A DNA stretch of 64,000 nucleotides from Erythrobacter cryptus DSM 12079 (GCF_000422985.1 NZ_AUHC01000005.1:186001-250000), one strand, 5' to 3'; numbered from the stretch's first letter, positions 9,774 to 19,900 are shown. Notes: a model not told the origin generated them from the sequence alone. Translations and numbers: made by a program.

Positions 9774-11096
9774 ATGGCTGACCTGTTCGGACAAGCGCCC
9801 CCAGAGCCGCCGCGCGCCGATGCCCCCGCGCCCGATGCGCCGCTCGCCGATCGGCTGCGCCCGCGCGCGCTGGCCGAGGTGGTGGGGCAGGAGCACCTCA
9901 CCGGCCCCGAGGGCGCGATCGGGCGGATGGTGGCGGCCGGGCGGCTGTCGAGCATGATCCTGTGGGGCCCGCCCGGCACCGGCAAGACCTCGATCGCCCG
10001 CCTGCTCGCCGATGCGGTTGCGATGCGCTTTGCCGCAATCAGCGCGGTGTTCTCGGGCGTGGCGGAATTGAAGCAGGCCTTCACCGAGGCCGAGCGCATG
10101 GCCGCTGCCGGGCGCAAGACGCTGCTGTTCGTGGACGAGATCCACCGCTTCAACCGCGCCCAGCAGGATGGCTTCCTGCCCTATGTCGAGCGCGGAGTGG
10201 TGACGCTGGTGGGGGCAACCACCGAGAACCCCAGCTTTGCGCTCAATGCCGCGCTCCTGAGCCGCGCGCAGGTGCTGGTCTTGCGGCGCCTCGATGAGGC
10301 CGCGCTCGAAACCCTGCTCGCCCGGGCCGAGGCGCTGGAAGGCCCGCTGCCGCTCACGCGCGAGGCCCGCGCCGCGCTCATCGCCGGAGCCGATGGCGAT
10401 GGGCGCTTCCTGCTCGGCCAGGCCGAGACGCTGCTTGCCGCAAGGCTCACTGAGCCGCTCGACCCGGCCAGCCTCGGCCAGTTCCTGCACCGCCGCGTGG
10501 CCGCCTATGACAAGGACCGCGACGGGCACTACAACCTCATCAGCGCGCTGCACAAGGCGGTGCGCGGCAGCGATCCGCAGGCCGCGCTCTATTGGCTCGC
10601 GCGGATGCTGGTGGCGGGGGAGGAGCCGCTGTTCATCGCCCGGCGGCTGGTGCGCATGGCGGTGGAGGATATCGGCCTTGCCGATCCCCAGGCCCTGCCC
10701 CAGGCAATGGCGGCGATGGAGGCCTATCGCTTCCTCGGCAGCCCCGAGGGCGAGCTGGCGCTGGTGCAGGCCTGCCTCTACCTTGCCACCGCCCCCAAAT
10801 CGAACGCGGCCTACATGGCGCAGAAGGCCGCCTGGAAGGCGGCGAAGGAGACTGGGAGCCTGATGCCGCCGCCCCACATCCTCAACGCCCCCACGGGCCT
10901 GATGCAAAGCCTCGGCTACGGGAAGGGCTATGCCTATGACCACGATACGCCGGAAGGCTTTTCGGGCGCCGATTACTGGCCCGAGGGCATGGTGCGGCAG
11001 GTGTTCTACACCCCGGTTGAGCGCGGGTTCGAGCGCGAGATCGCCCGGCGCCTGGCCTATTGGGAGCGGCTGCGCGCCGAGCGCGGCGAGGGATGA
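9774..11096 (+). CDS. rarA: Replication-associated recombination protein A (RarA/MgsA)
   Basis: 440 residues from the ATG at 9774 (MADLFGQAPPE), the normal family start. It is an AAA+ ATPase of the clamp-loader clade that acts at stalled forks and links replication to recombination. Seen: VGQEHLTGPEGAIGRM, Walker A GPPGTGKTS, Walker B LLFVDEIHRFNRAQQDGFLP, sensor-1 GATTENPSF, and the C-terminal tetramerisation region starting near KDRDGHYNLISALHKAVRGSDP. No good Shine-Dalgarno is visible. The downstream DUF429-like gene starts inside its stop codon (ATGA), suggesting coupling. Confidence 0.95.
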   Translation: MADLFGQAPPEPPRADAPAPDAPLADRLRPRALAEVVGQEHLTGPEGAIGRMVAAGRLSSMILWGPPGTGKTSIARLLADAVAMRFAAISAVFSGVAELKQAFTEAERMAAAGRKTLLFVDEIHRFNRAQQDGFLPYVERGVVTLVGATTENPSFALNAALLSRAQVLVLRRLDEAALETLLARAEALEGPLPLTREARAALIAGADGDGRFLLGQAETLLAARLTEPLDPASLGQFLHRRVAAYDKDRDGHYNLISALHKAVRGSDPQAALYWLARMLVAGEEPLFIARRLVRMAVEDIGLADPQALPQAMAAMEAYRFLGSPEGELALVQACLYLATAPKSNAAYMAQKAAWKAAKETGSLMPPPHILNAPTGLMQSLGYGKGYAYDHDTPEGFSGADYWPEGMVRQVFYTPVERGFEREIARRLAYWERLRAERGEG

Positions 11097-11977
11097 GGCG
11101 CTTTGCCCAGTTCCTCGCAGTGGACTGGTCGGGCGCGAGGGGGCCGCGCCAGCGCGGCATTGCCGTGGCGCGGGCGCGGGCCGACGGCGGGCCGCCGCAG
11201 CTTATCCCCCCGCCCCACCCCAGGGGCTGGGCGCGCACCGAGGTGCTGGCGCTGCTGCTGCGCCTTGAGGCGCCGACGCTGGTGGGGCTCGATCTCGGCA
11301 TCAGCCTGCCCTTCATCGATGCCGGCGCCTTCTTCCCCGGCTGGGAGGCCTCGCCGCGCGATGCCCGCGCGCTGTGGGCGCTGATCGACCAGATGTGCGG
11401 CGCCGATCCCCATCTCGAGGCGACCGGCTTTCTTACCCATGGCGAGGCATCGCGCTATTTCCGCCATGGCAAGGGCGCCACCGGCGACCGCTTCCTGCTG
11501 CCTGGTGCCAAGAGCCGCGAGGGGCGGATGCGCGTGGCCGAACTGGCCCAGCGCGCCCATGGAGTTCGGCCGGTGAGCAATTTCAACCTCGTCGGCGCGG
11601 CGCAGGTGGGCAAATCGAGCCTCACCGGAATGCGGATGCTCCACCGCCTTTCTGGCCGGCTCGCGATCTGGCCGATCGACCCCCTGCCCGCGCAGGGCTC
11701 GGTGGTGAGCGAGATCTACACCGCGCTGGCCGCGCGCGCCGCGGGGGTCAGCGGCCCGGCGACCAAGCTGCGCAGCCTTGCCGCGCTCAATGACGCGCTC
11801 GAGCGGCTCGGCAGCCCGCCGGTGGCCGGGGCGGGAAGCATCGATGATCACAGCGCCGATGCGCTGCTGAGCGCGGCCTGGCTGAGGCAGGCGCACAGCC
11901 AGCGCGAGCTGTGGCACCCGCCGGGCCTCACCGCGCGCGTGGCGCGCACCGAGGGGTGGACTTTCGGGGCGCTGTGA
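11093..11977 (+). CDS. DUF429-like protein (predicted RNase H-fold), function unknown
   Basis: 294 residues from the ATG at 11093, which overlaps the rarA stop. An in-frame start at 11060 lies within rarA and is less likely. The N-terminus RRFAQFLAVDWSGA and the later LVGLDLGISLPF resemble DUF429-type proteins, where acidic residues at these positions suggest an RNase H-like fold. Towards the C-terminus there is a SIDDHSADALLSAAWLR segment, with acidic residues that could complete a site. Activity and substrate are unknown. Coupling to rarA hints at a DNA-related role, but this is only context. Confidence 0.65.
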   Translation: MRRFAQFLAVDWSGARGPRQRGIAVARARADGGPPQLIPPPHPRGWARTEVLALLLRLEAPTLVGLDLGISLPFIDAGAFFPGWEASPRDARALWALIDQMCGADPHLEATGFLTHGEASRYFRHGKGATGDRFLLPGAKSREGRMRVAELAQRAHGVRPVSNFNLVGAAQVGKSSLTGMRMLHRLSGRLAIWPIDPLPAQGSVVSEIYTALAARAAGVSGPATKLRSLAALNDALERLGSPPVAGAGSIDDHSADALLSAAWLRQAHSQRELWHPPGLTARVARTEGWTFGAL

Positions 11978-12005
11978 GCCTAAGGCGCGCCAGGAATGGC
12001 CGAGT

Positions 12006-12081
<76 letters not shown>

Positions 12082-12082
12082 G

Positions 12083-12126
12083 TTTTGACCACAGAAAACC
12101 ATCCGGGGGATGGTTTTCGGTCAAAA
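12083..12126. terminator. Bidirectional intrinsic terminator, copy 1
   Basis: Inner perfect 11-bp stem GAAAACCATCC/GGATGGTTTTC (12094-12104 with 12108-12118, loop GGG). An outer 8-bp stem TTTTGACC/GGTCAAAA (12083-12090 with 12119-12126) extends it, separated by a one-sided ACA bulge. A-tract before and T-tract after the GC core on either strand fits termination of tRNA-Thr (plus) and of the pcs-mcr-accA transcript (minus). Confidence 0.75.
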
Positions 12127-12209
12127 CTCCCGAGCGCAAGCGAAGGGAGACCACAGAAAACCATCCGGGGGATGGTTTTCCGTGAAAACGCCCGAGCGCA
12201 AGCGCAGGG
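12087..12209. repeat. 62-base tandem duplication containing the terminator hairpin
   Basis: Unit 1 (12087-12148) and unit 2 (12149-12209) are near identical from GACCACAGAAAACC through CCCGAGCGCAAGCG, differing at a few bases after the hairpin. They fill the convergent gap between tRNA-Thr and accA. Both direct-repeat and hairpin structure are visible, so either terminator duplication or a small palindromic repeat element is possible. Confidence 0.85.
12156..12180. terminator. Bidirectional intrinsic terminator, copy 2
   Basis: The same perfect 11-bp stem and GGG loop (12156-12166 with 12170-12180), 62 bases downstream of copy 1. The outer arm has decayed (GACC against CCGT), so only the inner hairpin remains. 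It is the first terminator met by transcription leaving accA. Confidence 0.7.
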
Positions 12210-12231
12210 CATGACGCCCCTTCCCCCCCCT

Positions 12232-13161
12232 TCAACCCAGCCGCAGGAAAAAGGCCTCGCGCTCGGCCCGCAGCGCCTCGGGCGACATCGCGCCGAGCGC
12301 ATCGAGTTCGGCGCCAAGCGCCAGGGCAAGCCGCCGCACCATCGCTTCGGGATCGCGGTGCGCCCCGCCGGTCGGCTCATAGACGATGCGGTGGATCACC
12401 CCCAGCCGCAGGAGATCGGCCGCGGTCAGGCGCATCGCCTCGGCCGCCTCGGGCGCGCGCGCGGCGCTGCGCCACAGGATTGAGGCGCAGCCTTCCGGGC
12501 TGATCACCGAATAGACTGCGTGCTCGCACATCAGCACCCGGTTGGCCGCGGCGAGCGCCACCGCCCCGCCCGATCCGCCCTCGCCCACGATCACCGCCAC
12601 CAGCGGCACGCGAAGCGCAAGGCAGGCCTCGGTCACGCGGGCGATGGCCTCGGCCTGGCCGCGCGCCTCGGCATCGACGCCGGGAAAGGCCCCGGGCGTA
12701 TCGACCAGCGTGATCACCGGCAGGCCGAAGCGGTCGGCAAGGTCCATCAGCCGGATCGCCTTGCGATAGCCCTCGGGCCGGGCCATGCCGAAATTGTGCT
12801 TCAGGCGCCCGGGCGTGTCCTCGCCCTTGACATGGCCGATCACCATCACCCGGCGCCCCTCGAACCGGGCAAGGCCGCCGCTGATCGCCTGATCCTCGCC
12901 GAACAGCCGGTCGCCTGCGATCGGCAGGAAATCGCTGAACAGCCCGGCCACCAGGTGTTCAAAGCGCGGGCGCTGCGGGTGGCGGGCAACCAGCGTGCGC
13001 TGCCAGGGCGAAAGCCGGGCATAGGTATCGGCGCGCAGGGCCTCGGCCCGCGCGGCCAGCATCGCTGCCTCCTCGGCCCCGGCGCCGGGCTGGGCGGCCA
13101 GTTCGCGCGCGCGCTGCTCGAGCGCCGCGATCGGCTTTTCAAAGGGCAGATAGTCGGCCAT
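12232..13161 (-). CDS. accA: Acetyl-CoA carboxylase carboxyltransferase subunit alpha
   Basis: 309 residues. With AccD it transfers the carboxyl group from carboxybiotin-AccB to acetyl-CoA, making malonyl-CoA. Seen: FEKPIAALEQRARELA, LSPWQRTLVARHPQRP, GDRLFGEDQAISGG, NFGMARPEGYRKAIRLM, VDTPGAFPGVDAEARGQAEAIA, VGEGGSGGAVAL and SVISPEGCASILWR. It begins 16 bases after the mcr stop codon, so it is almost certainly the last gene of a pcs-mcr-accA operon and supplies the substrate of Mcr. Some segments look divergent from the usual sphingomonad AccA (for example GHVKGEDTPGRLKHNFG), so it may be a second, pathway-specific copy. No accB, accC or accD is in the window. Confidence 0.95.
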   Translation of the reverse strand: MADYLPFEKPIAALEQRARELAAQPGAGAEEAAMLAARAEALRADTYARLSPWQRTLVARHPQRPRFEHLVAGLFSDFLPIAGDRLFGEDQAISGGLARFEGRRVMVIGHVKGEDTPGRLKHNFGMARPEGYRKAIRLMDLADRFGLPVITLVDTPGAFPGVDAEARGQAEAIARVTEACLALRVPLVAVIVGEGGSGGAVALAAANRVLMCEHAVYSVISPEGCASILWRSAARAPEAAEAMRLTAADLLRLGVIHRIVYEPTGGAHRDPEAMVRRLALALGAELDALGAMSPEALRAEREAFFLRLG

Positions 13162-13177
13162 GCCCCCGCCCGGCGGC

Positions 13178-16100
13178 TCACACCGTCATCGACATGCCGC
13201 GATAGATCCGCGCCCGATAGCGCGAATCCTCCGCATCGGGCAGCGGCGCGCCGAGTAGCAGCACCGCGCGGGCAAAGCGGCGCACCTCCTCGAGATGCTC
13301 GTCAAGGTCGCGCGGTTCTTCCGATTGCACCCGGCGGGTGAGGTTGATCTGGTTGACCGGCACATCATGCACCAGCCGCTCGTTCTCCACCGCGAGGGTG
13401 GCGGTAAAGGCGTGGAGCGTGGTCTTGATGAAATTGGCCAGCGCAAAGGCCGGGGAGCGATCACCCATCGGCACATCGGGGCTGGTGAGCACCAGCTGAC
13501 AATCATCATAGAGCGAGGCGCGCCGGCTGATGCGGAAATGGTGGGTGAGATTGTCGGCCACCACCGCGCGGAACGCCTCGGGGCTGAGCGGATCATTGCT
13601 TTCGAACAGCTTGCCGGGCAGCGGCGTGAAGGGGGTGGAAAGGATCGTGGTCGGCCGGCCCCACCTCATCAGCGCCTCGTCCATCGCCGCCTCGATATCC
13701 TGCGCTGCCACCAGCGAGGTGAGCGCCTCGGCCACCTTCTCCTCGAGCTGATCGCGGATCGCCGCGAAGCCTTCGGCGCTGCGGGTGATCAGCACCACCC
13801 GGGCGACGTGGCAATCCTCGATCAGGGCGCGCGCGGTCTCGGCGAGGTAATCAGCCAGATGCTCGCCGATGAGCCACACCGTGCGCCCGCGCATCTGGTC
13901 GAGCCGCTCCTGCTTGGGGCTGCCGAACAGCTCGCGCTCGGTGGTCGAGCGCTCGACCGAAAGCCCGCCCGAGGGCATGAAGGTCTCGCCGCTCACCGCC
14001 CGGTCGGCCAGGAAGAACACTGTGGCCTGGGCGACATCGTGCTCGGTCGGCATCTTGCCGAGATAGAGCTTGGAGAGCACGCCCGTGCCCACCTTCTTGG
14101 CCTCGGCAGCGATGCGATCGGCCGGCAGAAAGGGCGCATCATCGGGCGGCAGGCGCAGCAGCCAGTTGCCGTCTTGCGACACGGGGCGCGCGGCCCATTC
14201 GGGCGCATCGAGGAAATAGCCGCCCTGGCGCAGCCTTCGCACCAGCGCCGCGGCGATCGCGGGGGTGAGCAGATACTTGTCCCAGGTGCAGGTGCCATCG
14301 CCCTCGCGCGCGCAGGCGAGCGCCAGTTCGCGCAGCTCGTGCGGATTGTTGGTATCGTGGCTCATCTTCACGGTGTCGTTGCGCGCCAGCCGCGCCAGTA
14401 CCGCCTCGACCCTGACCCCGCGACGGATCGCCTTGATCGCGGCGGCATGAACCGCATTCAAACGCTTGTTTTCAAGGATGAGCTTGCCGCGCCGCGCGAA
14501 CAGGCCGGGCTTGCCCCCGGTGCCCGATAGCCGGTCGCCATCGACCGGGCCGGGGGCGATGGCGTTGAACTGCACCTCGGGGCCGAGATAGCGGGCCATC
14601 GATTCCACCATCGCGCGCTGCCCGGCCTTGGACACAGCATAGTCCGCGCGGTTGGGATAGGCGACCGCGAGATATTTCTCGCCCCCGAAATAGGACGAGA
14701 CATTGAGCACATAGCCTGCACCTTGCGCCTTCATCAGCGGCACCGCGTGGTGCATGAGGACATAGTTGGAGACGAGATTGGCATCGAGCGTGTGGTTCCA
14801 GGCCTCAAGGCTCATGTCCACCACCATGTCCTCGGCCCCGGCCACCCCGGCATTGTTGATGAGATAGTCGATCCGCCCGAAGGCCTTGAGCGTGGCATCG
14901 AAGGCGCCCTTGAGGCTCTCGAAATTGCTGACATCGACATTGGCGAGCGTCTGCACCCGGCGCTCGACCCCGGCAAAGCCGATATCCTCAAGCTCCGAGA
15001 CGATCCGCGCGCGCGCCACGGCGAGCTCGCTCTCGCGCCGGGCGACCATCATGACCTTGGCCCCGGCGAGCGCCAGCAGCCGCGCCACCTGCCCGCCGAT
15101 CCCGGCCGAACCGCCGGTGATCAGCGCCACCTTGCCAAGGTGCAGCCCGGTGATGTTCTCGGAAAAGCCGGGCATGGCCTTCCGGGCGCCGGTCGCCTCG
15201 CCGATATTGGCCGGGACATAGAGCGTGATCTCGCCCAGCTTGCTTTCCTTCAACAGGATGCGCGCGGCATGGCCCGCGGTGAAGCGGATGTTCTCGGCCT
15301 CGGCATTGGTGAAGCGCACGATCTGGTTGCCCCATTCGGCCTGGCGGCGGCGGCCATGGGCGGTGTCGATCGCGCTTTCATCGCGCCAGATGCGGATCAA
15401 CTGCTCGGTCGCGGCGCGCAGGATGTGGCCATAGACATTGCCCTTGCCATCATCCTTGTGGCTGACGAAGACGAAGCGCGGCGGCTGCAGCAGGTTGTCG
15501 TGGCGCTTCCAGTAGCGGCTCATGGTGCGTGCGAGGGCAAGGTTGCCGGCGAGTTCGGCATCCATCAGCGCCTCGACCATGGCATCATCGGCCGCGGTGA
15601 GCGCGCCTGAAACTTCGCCCGCCCCGAGCGCGGGGAGGAACAGCGCCCCGCTGATCGGGGTGCCGGCCCTGGTGTAATCCTCGAGCGCGGCTTCCATCGC
15701 CGCCGGCTCCTTGCGGTTGAAGCGGATGATCGAGAGCTTGTCAGACAGGCCGAGCGCCTTGACCCGCTTTTCCGCGATCGCGACATCGGCGGCGCGCGGC
15801 AGACCGAGCACCACCTCGGCCCCGCAGCCAAGCTGCACCTGCGCGATCTCGAGCGCTTCTTCCCAGTCCTCCCCCGCGGCGATCAGCACCGCCAGCCCGG
15901 TGCCGTCCATCGAACGCATGGTCGGGCGCGAGAGGTAAGTGGAGCGCTGCTCCTTCCTCACGCTCATCCCGTGGGTGACCTCGAAATCATGGCCATTATA
16001 GGCCGCGCTCTCGTCGGAACCGAGAAAGACGCAGGTGGCGGCGACGTCCTCGGGCAGGGGGAAGCACTTGGCCCTGGGATTGCCGAGAGTGGCGCGCGCG

Positions 16101-16867
16101 AGGCTCATCATCTCGAAGAACTGGTCCGCGGTGGTGCCCGGCGCATCGCCGCGGGCCTTGTCCATCGCGGCAAAGACGCTGCGGATGCGCTCGCTCTCGA
16201 TCGGGCCGGGATAGACGAGGTTGACGCGGATGCCCCTGGGGCCAAGCTCGAGGCTGAGTTCGCGGCTCCAGGCATTCAGCGCCGCCTTGGGCACGACATA
16301 GGCCGCGCGCGCATAATAGGGCGTGCGGCTGAAGATGGTCGAGACATTGATGATCGAGCCGCCCTCGGGCATGTGCGGGGCGGCGGCGCGGGCGAGGTTC
16401 CAGGCCACGGCAAAGATGTTGCGCAGCGCCTGGCCCACCGTCTCGCTGTCGTTGCTCCCGAGGTTCTGGAGCGCGGCCAGCTCCTCGGGAGAAAGCGGCA
16501 GGTTCTCGATCGGCTGCTTCGGCCCGGCGCTCCCGGCATTGTTGACGAGGATGTCGATCCGCCCGAACTGCCCCACCACCTCGGCGATCGCGGCGCGCAC
16601 CGAGGCAATGTCACCCCCGTCGAGCGTGACCGTGGCGATGCGCGCGGGATCGGCGCCGGTGCGGGCGCGCAGGGCCTCGGCCGCGGCCGCGGTGCGCTTG
16701 GGCGTGCGGCCCGTCATCACCACGCTGGCGCCTTCGGCAAGGTAGTGCGCGCAGATATGCCCACCGATATTGCCCGCCGCCCCGGTGACCAGCGCGATCT
16801 TGCCGGCAAGGCGCCCGGAAAGCGCGCTCTTGAGGGCAGGCGCGGCGGCGGCTTTGGATTTGGCCAT
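13178..16867 (-). CDS. mcr: Bifunctional malonyl-CoA reductase (3-hydroxypropionate pathway)
   Basis: 1229 residues from the ATG at 16865-16867, which has GAGGAGAG upstream; a GTG at 16882 would place that site inside the gene. Two tandem short-chain-dehydrogenase halves match Chloroflexus Mcr (about 1219 residues). The N-half has TGAAGNIG at 28-35, NNAGSAG, Ser176 and Tyr190-x3-Lys194. The C-half starts near GLHLGKVALITGGSAGIGG (574-592) and has NNAGVAG, NVSSYFGG and Tyr743-x3-Lys747. The C-half reduces malonyl-CoA to malonate semialdehyde and the N-half reduces that to 3-hydroxypropionate, using NADPH. FALANFIKTTLHAFTAT and the C-terminal MTV are also as in the Chloroflexus enzyme. It lies between pcs and accA on one strand. 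Confidence 0.95.
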   Translation of the reverse strand: MAKSKAAAAPALKSALSGRLAGKIALVTGAAGNIGGHICAHYLAEGASVVMTGRTPKRTAAAAEALRARTGADPARIATVTLDGGDIASVRAAIAEVVGQFGRIDILVNNAGSAGPKQPIENLPLSPEELAALQNLGSNDSETVGQALRNIFAVAWNLARAAAPHMPEGGSIINVSTIFSRTPYYARAAYVVPKAALNAWSRELSLELGPRGIRVNLVYPGPIESERIRSVFAAMDKARGDAPGTTADQFFEMMSLARATLGNPRAKCFPLPEDVAATCVFLGSDESAAYNGHDFEVTHGMSVRKEQRSTYLSRPTMRSMDGTGLAVLIAAGEDWEEALEIAQVQLGCGAEVVLGLPRAADVAIAEKRVKALGLSDKLSIIRFNRKEPAAMEAALEDYTRAGTPISGALFLPALGAGEVSGALTAADDAMVEALMDAELAGNLALARTMSRYWKRHDNLLQPPRFVFVSHKDDGKGNVYGHILRAATEQLIRIWRDESAIDTAHGRRRQAEWGNQIVRFTNAEAENIRFTAGHAARILLKESKLGEITLYVPANIGEATGARKAMPGFSENITGLHLGKVALITGGSAGIGGQVARLLALAGAKVMMVARRESELAVARARIVSELEDIGFAGVERRVQTLANVDVSNFESLKGAFDATLKAFGRIDYLINNAGVAGAEDMVVDMSLEAWNHTLDANLVSNYVLMHHAVPLMKAQGAGYVLNVSSYFGGEKYLAVAYPNRADYAVSKAGQRAMVESMARYLGPEVQFNAIAPGPVDGDRLSGTGGKPGLFARRGKLILENKRLNAVHAAAIKAIRRGVRVEAVLARLARNDTVKMSHDTNNPHELRELALACAREGDGTCTWDKYLLTPAIAAALVRRLRQGGYFLDAPEWAARPVSQDGNWLLRLPPDDAPFLPADRIAAEAKKVGTGVLSKLYLGKMPTEHDVAQATVFFLADRAVSGETFMPSGGLSVERSTTERELFGSPKQERLDQMRGRTVWLIGEHLADYLAETARALIEDCHVARVVLITRSAEGFAAIRDQLEEKVAEALTSLVAAQDIEAAMDEALMRWGRPTTILSTPFTPLPGKLFESNDPLSPEAFRAVVADNLTHHFRISRRASLYDDCQLVLTSPDVPMGDRSPAFALANFIKTTLHAFTATLAVENERLVHDVPVNQINLTRRVQSEEPRDLDEHLEEVRRFARAVLLLGAPLPDAEDSRYRARIYRGMSMTV

Positions 16868-16893
16868 CAGCTCTCTCCTCACTGATTATTGCC

Positions 16894-16910
16894 GCGAAGC
16901 CCGGCTTCGC
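16894..16910. other. Hairpin in the pcs-mcr spacer
   Basis: Perfect 7-bp inverted repeat GCGAAGC/GCTTCGC with a CCG loop, in the 108-base gap between the pcs stop and the mcr start. No T-tract follows. It may be a processing or stability element that sets the pcs to mcr ratio. There is no similar structure between mcr and accA. Confidence 0.55.
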
Positions 16911-16975
16911 TGCAGCTTTCGTTCACGACCCTGGGGAGGAGAGGCACAAACGTTTCAAATTGGCCAACGCATGGC

Positions 16976-19900
16976 TCAGCCTTCCGGTTCCCCGAGACTT
17001 GCAGACAAGGCCGGGCCATCCCCGGCATTGGCGCCCGTCTCTCCGTGCGCCTCAGCCGCCGCCTCGGCTGCGGCCTCACGCGCTGCCCAGGCCTCGAGCA
17101 GGGCCTCGCGGCTCATCAGCCCGAGTTCGGGCAGGGCGTGGTTGACCACGTAGGTGGCGCCAGCGTGGCGGTTCTCCCACATCGCCTGGTGCGCCTCGGG
17201 CAGGCCCGCCCACGGCACCACCTCGGGCGGGCTCACCTCGAGCAGCCCGGCGGCGATCATGTCGTTCATCCGCGCCACCTCATAGGCGTTGCACAGGTGG
17301 GTGCCGAAGATGTTGGCGCTGGGCATGTAGATGCGCCGCTGGCGGGTCCACACCTGGGGGGCGTAGAAGGTGAAGCGGCAGCCCGAGAGATCCTCGGCAT
17401 AGACCACCCGCCCGGTGAAGGGCTTGACCAGCGCGGTGGAGATGCCGAGCGTATCCTGGCCGGCGCGCTCGATGATGAGATCGGGGCTGCCGCGCGGATT
17501 GTCGGGCGAACGCAGGATGCGCCCCACGGCATTGCCGAAGGGCTTCATCACCCGATCCTGATAGTCGCGCACCGCCGCCTTGAACACCTCGATATCGGCC
17601 TTGGCATCGGGCAGGCGCGGCATGGTGCGGGGCCAGTGGAAATTCTCGCCCTCGCGCCGCTTGATCGTCTCGAGGCTGACGATCCCGGCGATCGCCTCGT
17701 CCAGCCCCAGCGATTGCAGGAACTCGCGCTGGCCATCGGTGGTGGTGGCGATCACGCTCCTGGCGTTGAAGCGCCGGGCCGCCTCGATCATTTCGAGGCC
17801 CGTCTCGTCGAGCAGCTCTGATGAGCCCGGCCCGTAGAAGATCAGCACCGCCTCACCCCCGCGCAAGGCCGCGCGGCGGAGCATTTCTTCAGGGCTTGCC
17901 GTGCCGGGCTTGCCCATGAAGCTGAAATGATAGCCCGAGGAGGCGCCATAGAAGGCGAGCGTGCCGCCCTCGGCGAGCAGCTGGAACGAGCGGGGAAAGG
18001 CCGTCTCCCCGGCATGGCTGACGACGTAATCGGCCAGCCGCCCGCCGTTGAGGCGCCGGTATTCCTCCACCAGCACCGCGCCCGCCGCCTCCCAGGCGCG
18101 CGCATCCTCCGGCTCCTCGGGCACGGGGGTGAACAGTGCGGCAAGGCGCGGATCCTTGCGGTTGATCGCGCCCACGGCCCCCTGCTCGGCGGTGATGAAG
18201 CGGGCACGCTCGGGCGAGGAGACCAGCCCGGTCACCTGCAGCCCGGTGCGTACCGCCGAGCGCAGCGCATCAAGCCCCGTCCCCGTCGCCGCACCTTCGA
18301 CAAACAGGGTGCGGCCAGGGGCAATCTGCAGGGTGGTGAACAGGCAGCGCGCGATGGTGCCGAGGTTGAGCACATAGCTTCCCGCCGCCTCGAGCGTGAG
18401 ATCGGGCGGCACCTTGTGCATTTGCGGCGCCTGCACGGTGAGGAACTGGGCGTGGCTGCCGGTCTCGGTCTCATAGCCCTGGATGGCAAAATCGGCATAC
18501 ATCGGATCATTGCCGACCATCGGGGAGAGCAGATCATTGGTGCCCGAATAGACGGTGACGAGATCGCCCACCTTGATCCGCCCCTCGGCCCGGGCCTCGC
18601 TGCCGAGCGCGGCGACCAGCGCGATCCCGCCCGATCCGGTGATCTGCACGTCCTCCTCATGCGCATCGAAGGGCGAGACCGGGATGCCGGTGAGCGCCCA
18701 GATGTCGTTGAAGTTGACCTCGCTCGTCAGCATGTAGAGCAGCGCCTCGTTCGGCCCCGGCTCGGGCACGGGGACGATCAACTCCTGCTCGTGGCTTGCC
18801 GGGGGGCCAAAGCGCGGCTGGCCGGTATCGGGATCGCGGGCGATGCCGAAGGCATATTGCCACGGCGGGATCGGCGTGACGCCGGGATAGAAGGGCGCGC
18901 CCACCGGCAGCAGCTGGCCCGCAGCCTCGAGCGCGCGGGCGCGTGCGGCGTGCGCGGCATAGTCCCACACCCCGTCGCGCCGCACGGGGAGCGGCGGGGC
19001 GACCTTGTCGAGAAATTGGCGGATGCCGGTCTTGCCGCCTTCAGGATCGACGATCGCCTCGGCAAACAGCGCCGCCTCGCGCGCAAGGCCCACAGAAAGG
19101 CCCTGCTCGAGCCCCACCCGCACCGCCTCGAGCGCGCGCCCCCCGGCCTGTGCCCGGCCGGCCCATTCGAGTTGCCGCATGATGCGCTGGAGAAAGGCGT
19201 CCCCCAGCACCGCATCGAGGCTGACTGCGGCGGCGCCCTCCCAACGGGCGAGCGCTTCGCGGCGCGCGGCAAAGGCGCGGCCCAAGGGGCTGTGCGCGCC
19301 CTCGGCAAGAAAGGCGCGCACCGCCGCGTGCGCCTGCGACAGGGCATCGCGCGCGCCTTCGACCAGTTCATCGACCAGGCCGATCGCGGCGGCCTTCTCG
19401 GCGGTGATGCTGCGCCCGCCGAGGATGAGATCGAGCGCATCGCGCAAGCCTTCATCCCCGCGCCGGTCGGCGAGCAGGCGCGGCAGGCGCTGGGTGCCGC
19501 CATAGCCGGGGAGCAGGCGCAGGCGGATTTCGGGCTGGCCGAAACGCGCCGTCGGCTCGGCGACGCGATAGTGGCAGGCCAGCGCAAACTCCATGCCGCC
19601 CCCCAGCGCCACCCCCTGCACCGCAGCGATGCAGGGCTTGCCCATCTGCTCGATGGTGCGGAAAGCAAGGTGCGCGTTGTTGGGCAGCACCATGGCTTCC
19701 TCGAGCGTGTGGATCTCCTCGAGCATCTGGCGGATATCGGCCCCGGCGACGAAGGAGCTGGTGCCCTCGCCGGTGAACACCACCGCCACCACGCTGTCAT
19801 CACGCGCGAGATTGGCGGTGACCAGCACCAGCTCGTCGATCGCGCGTTCGTTCAGGGCGTTGACCGGCGGGTTGGTCACCGTCACCGTCGCCACCCGCTT

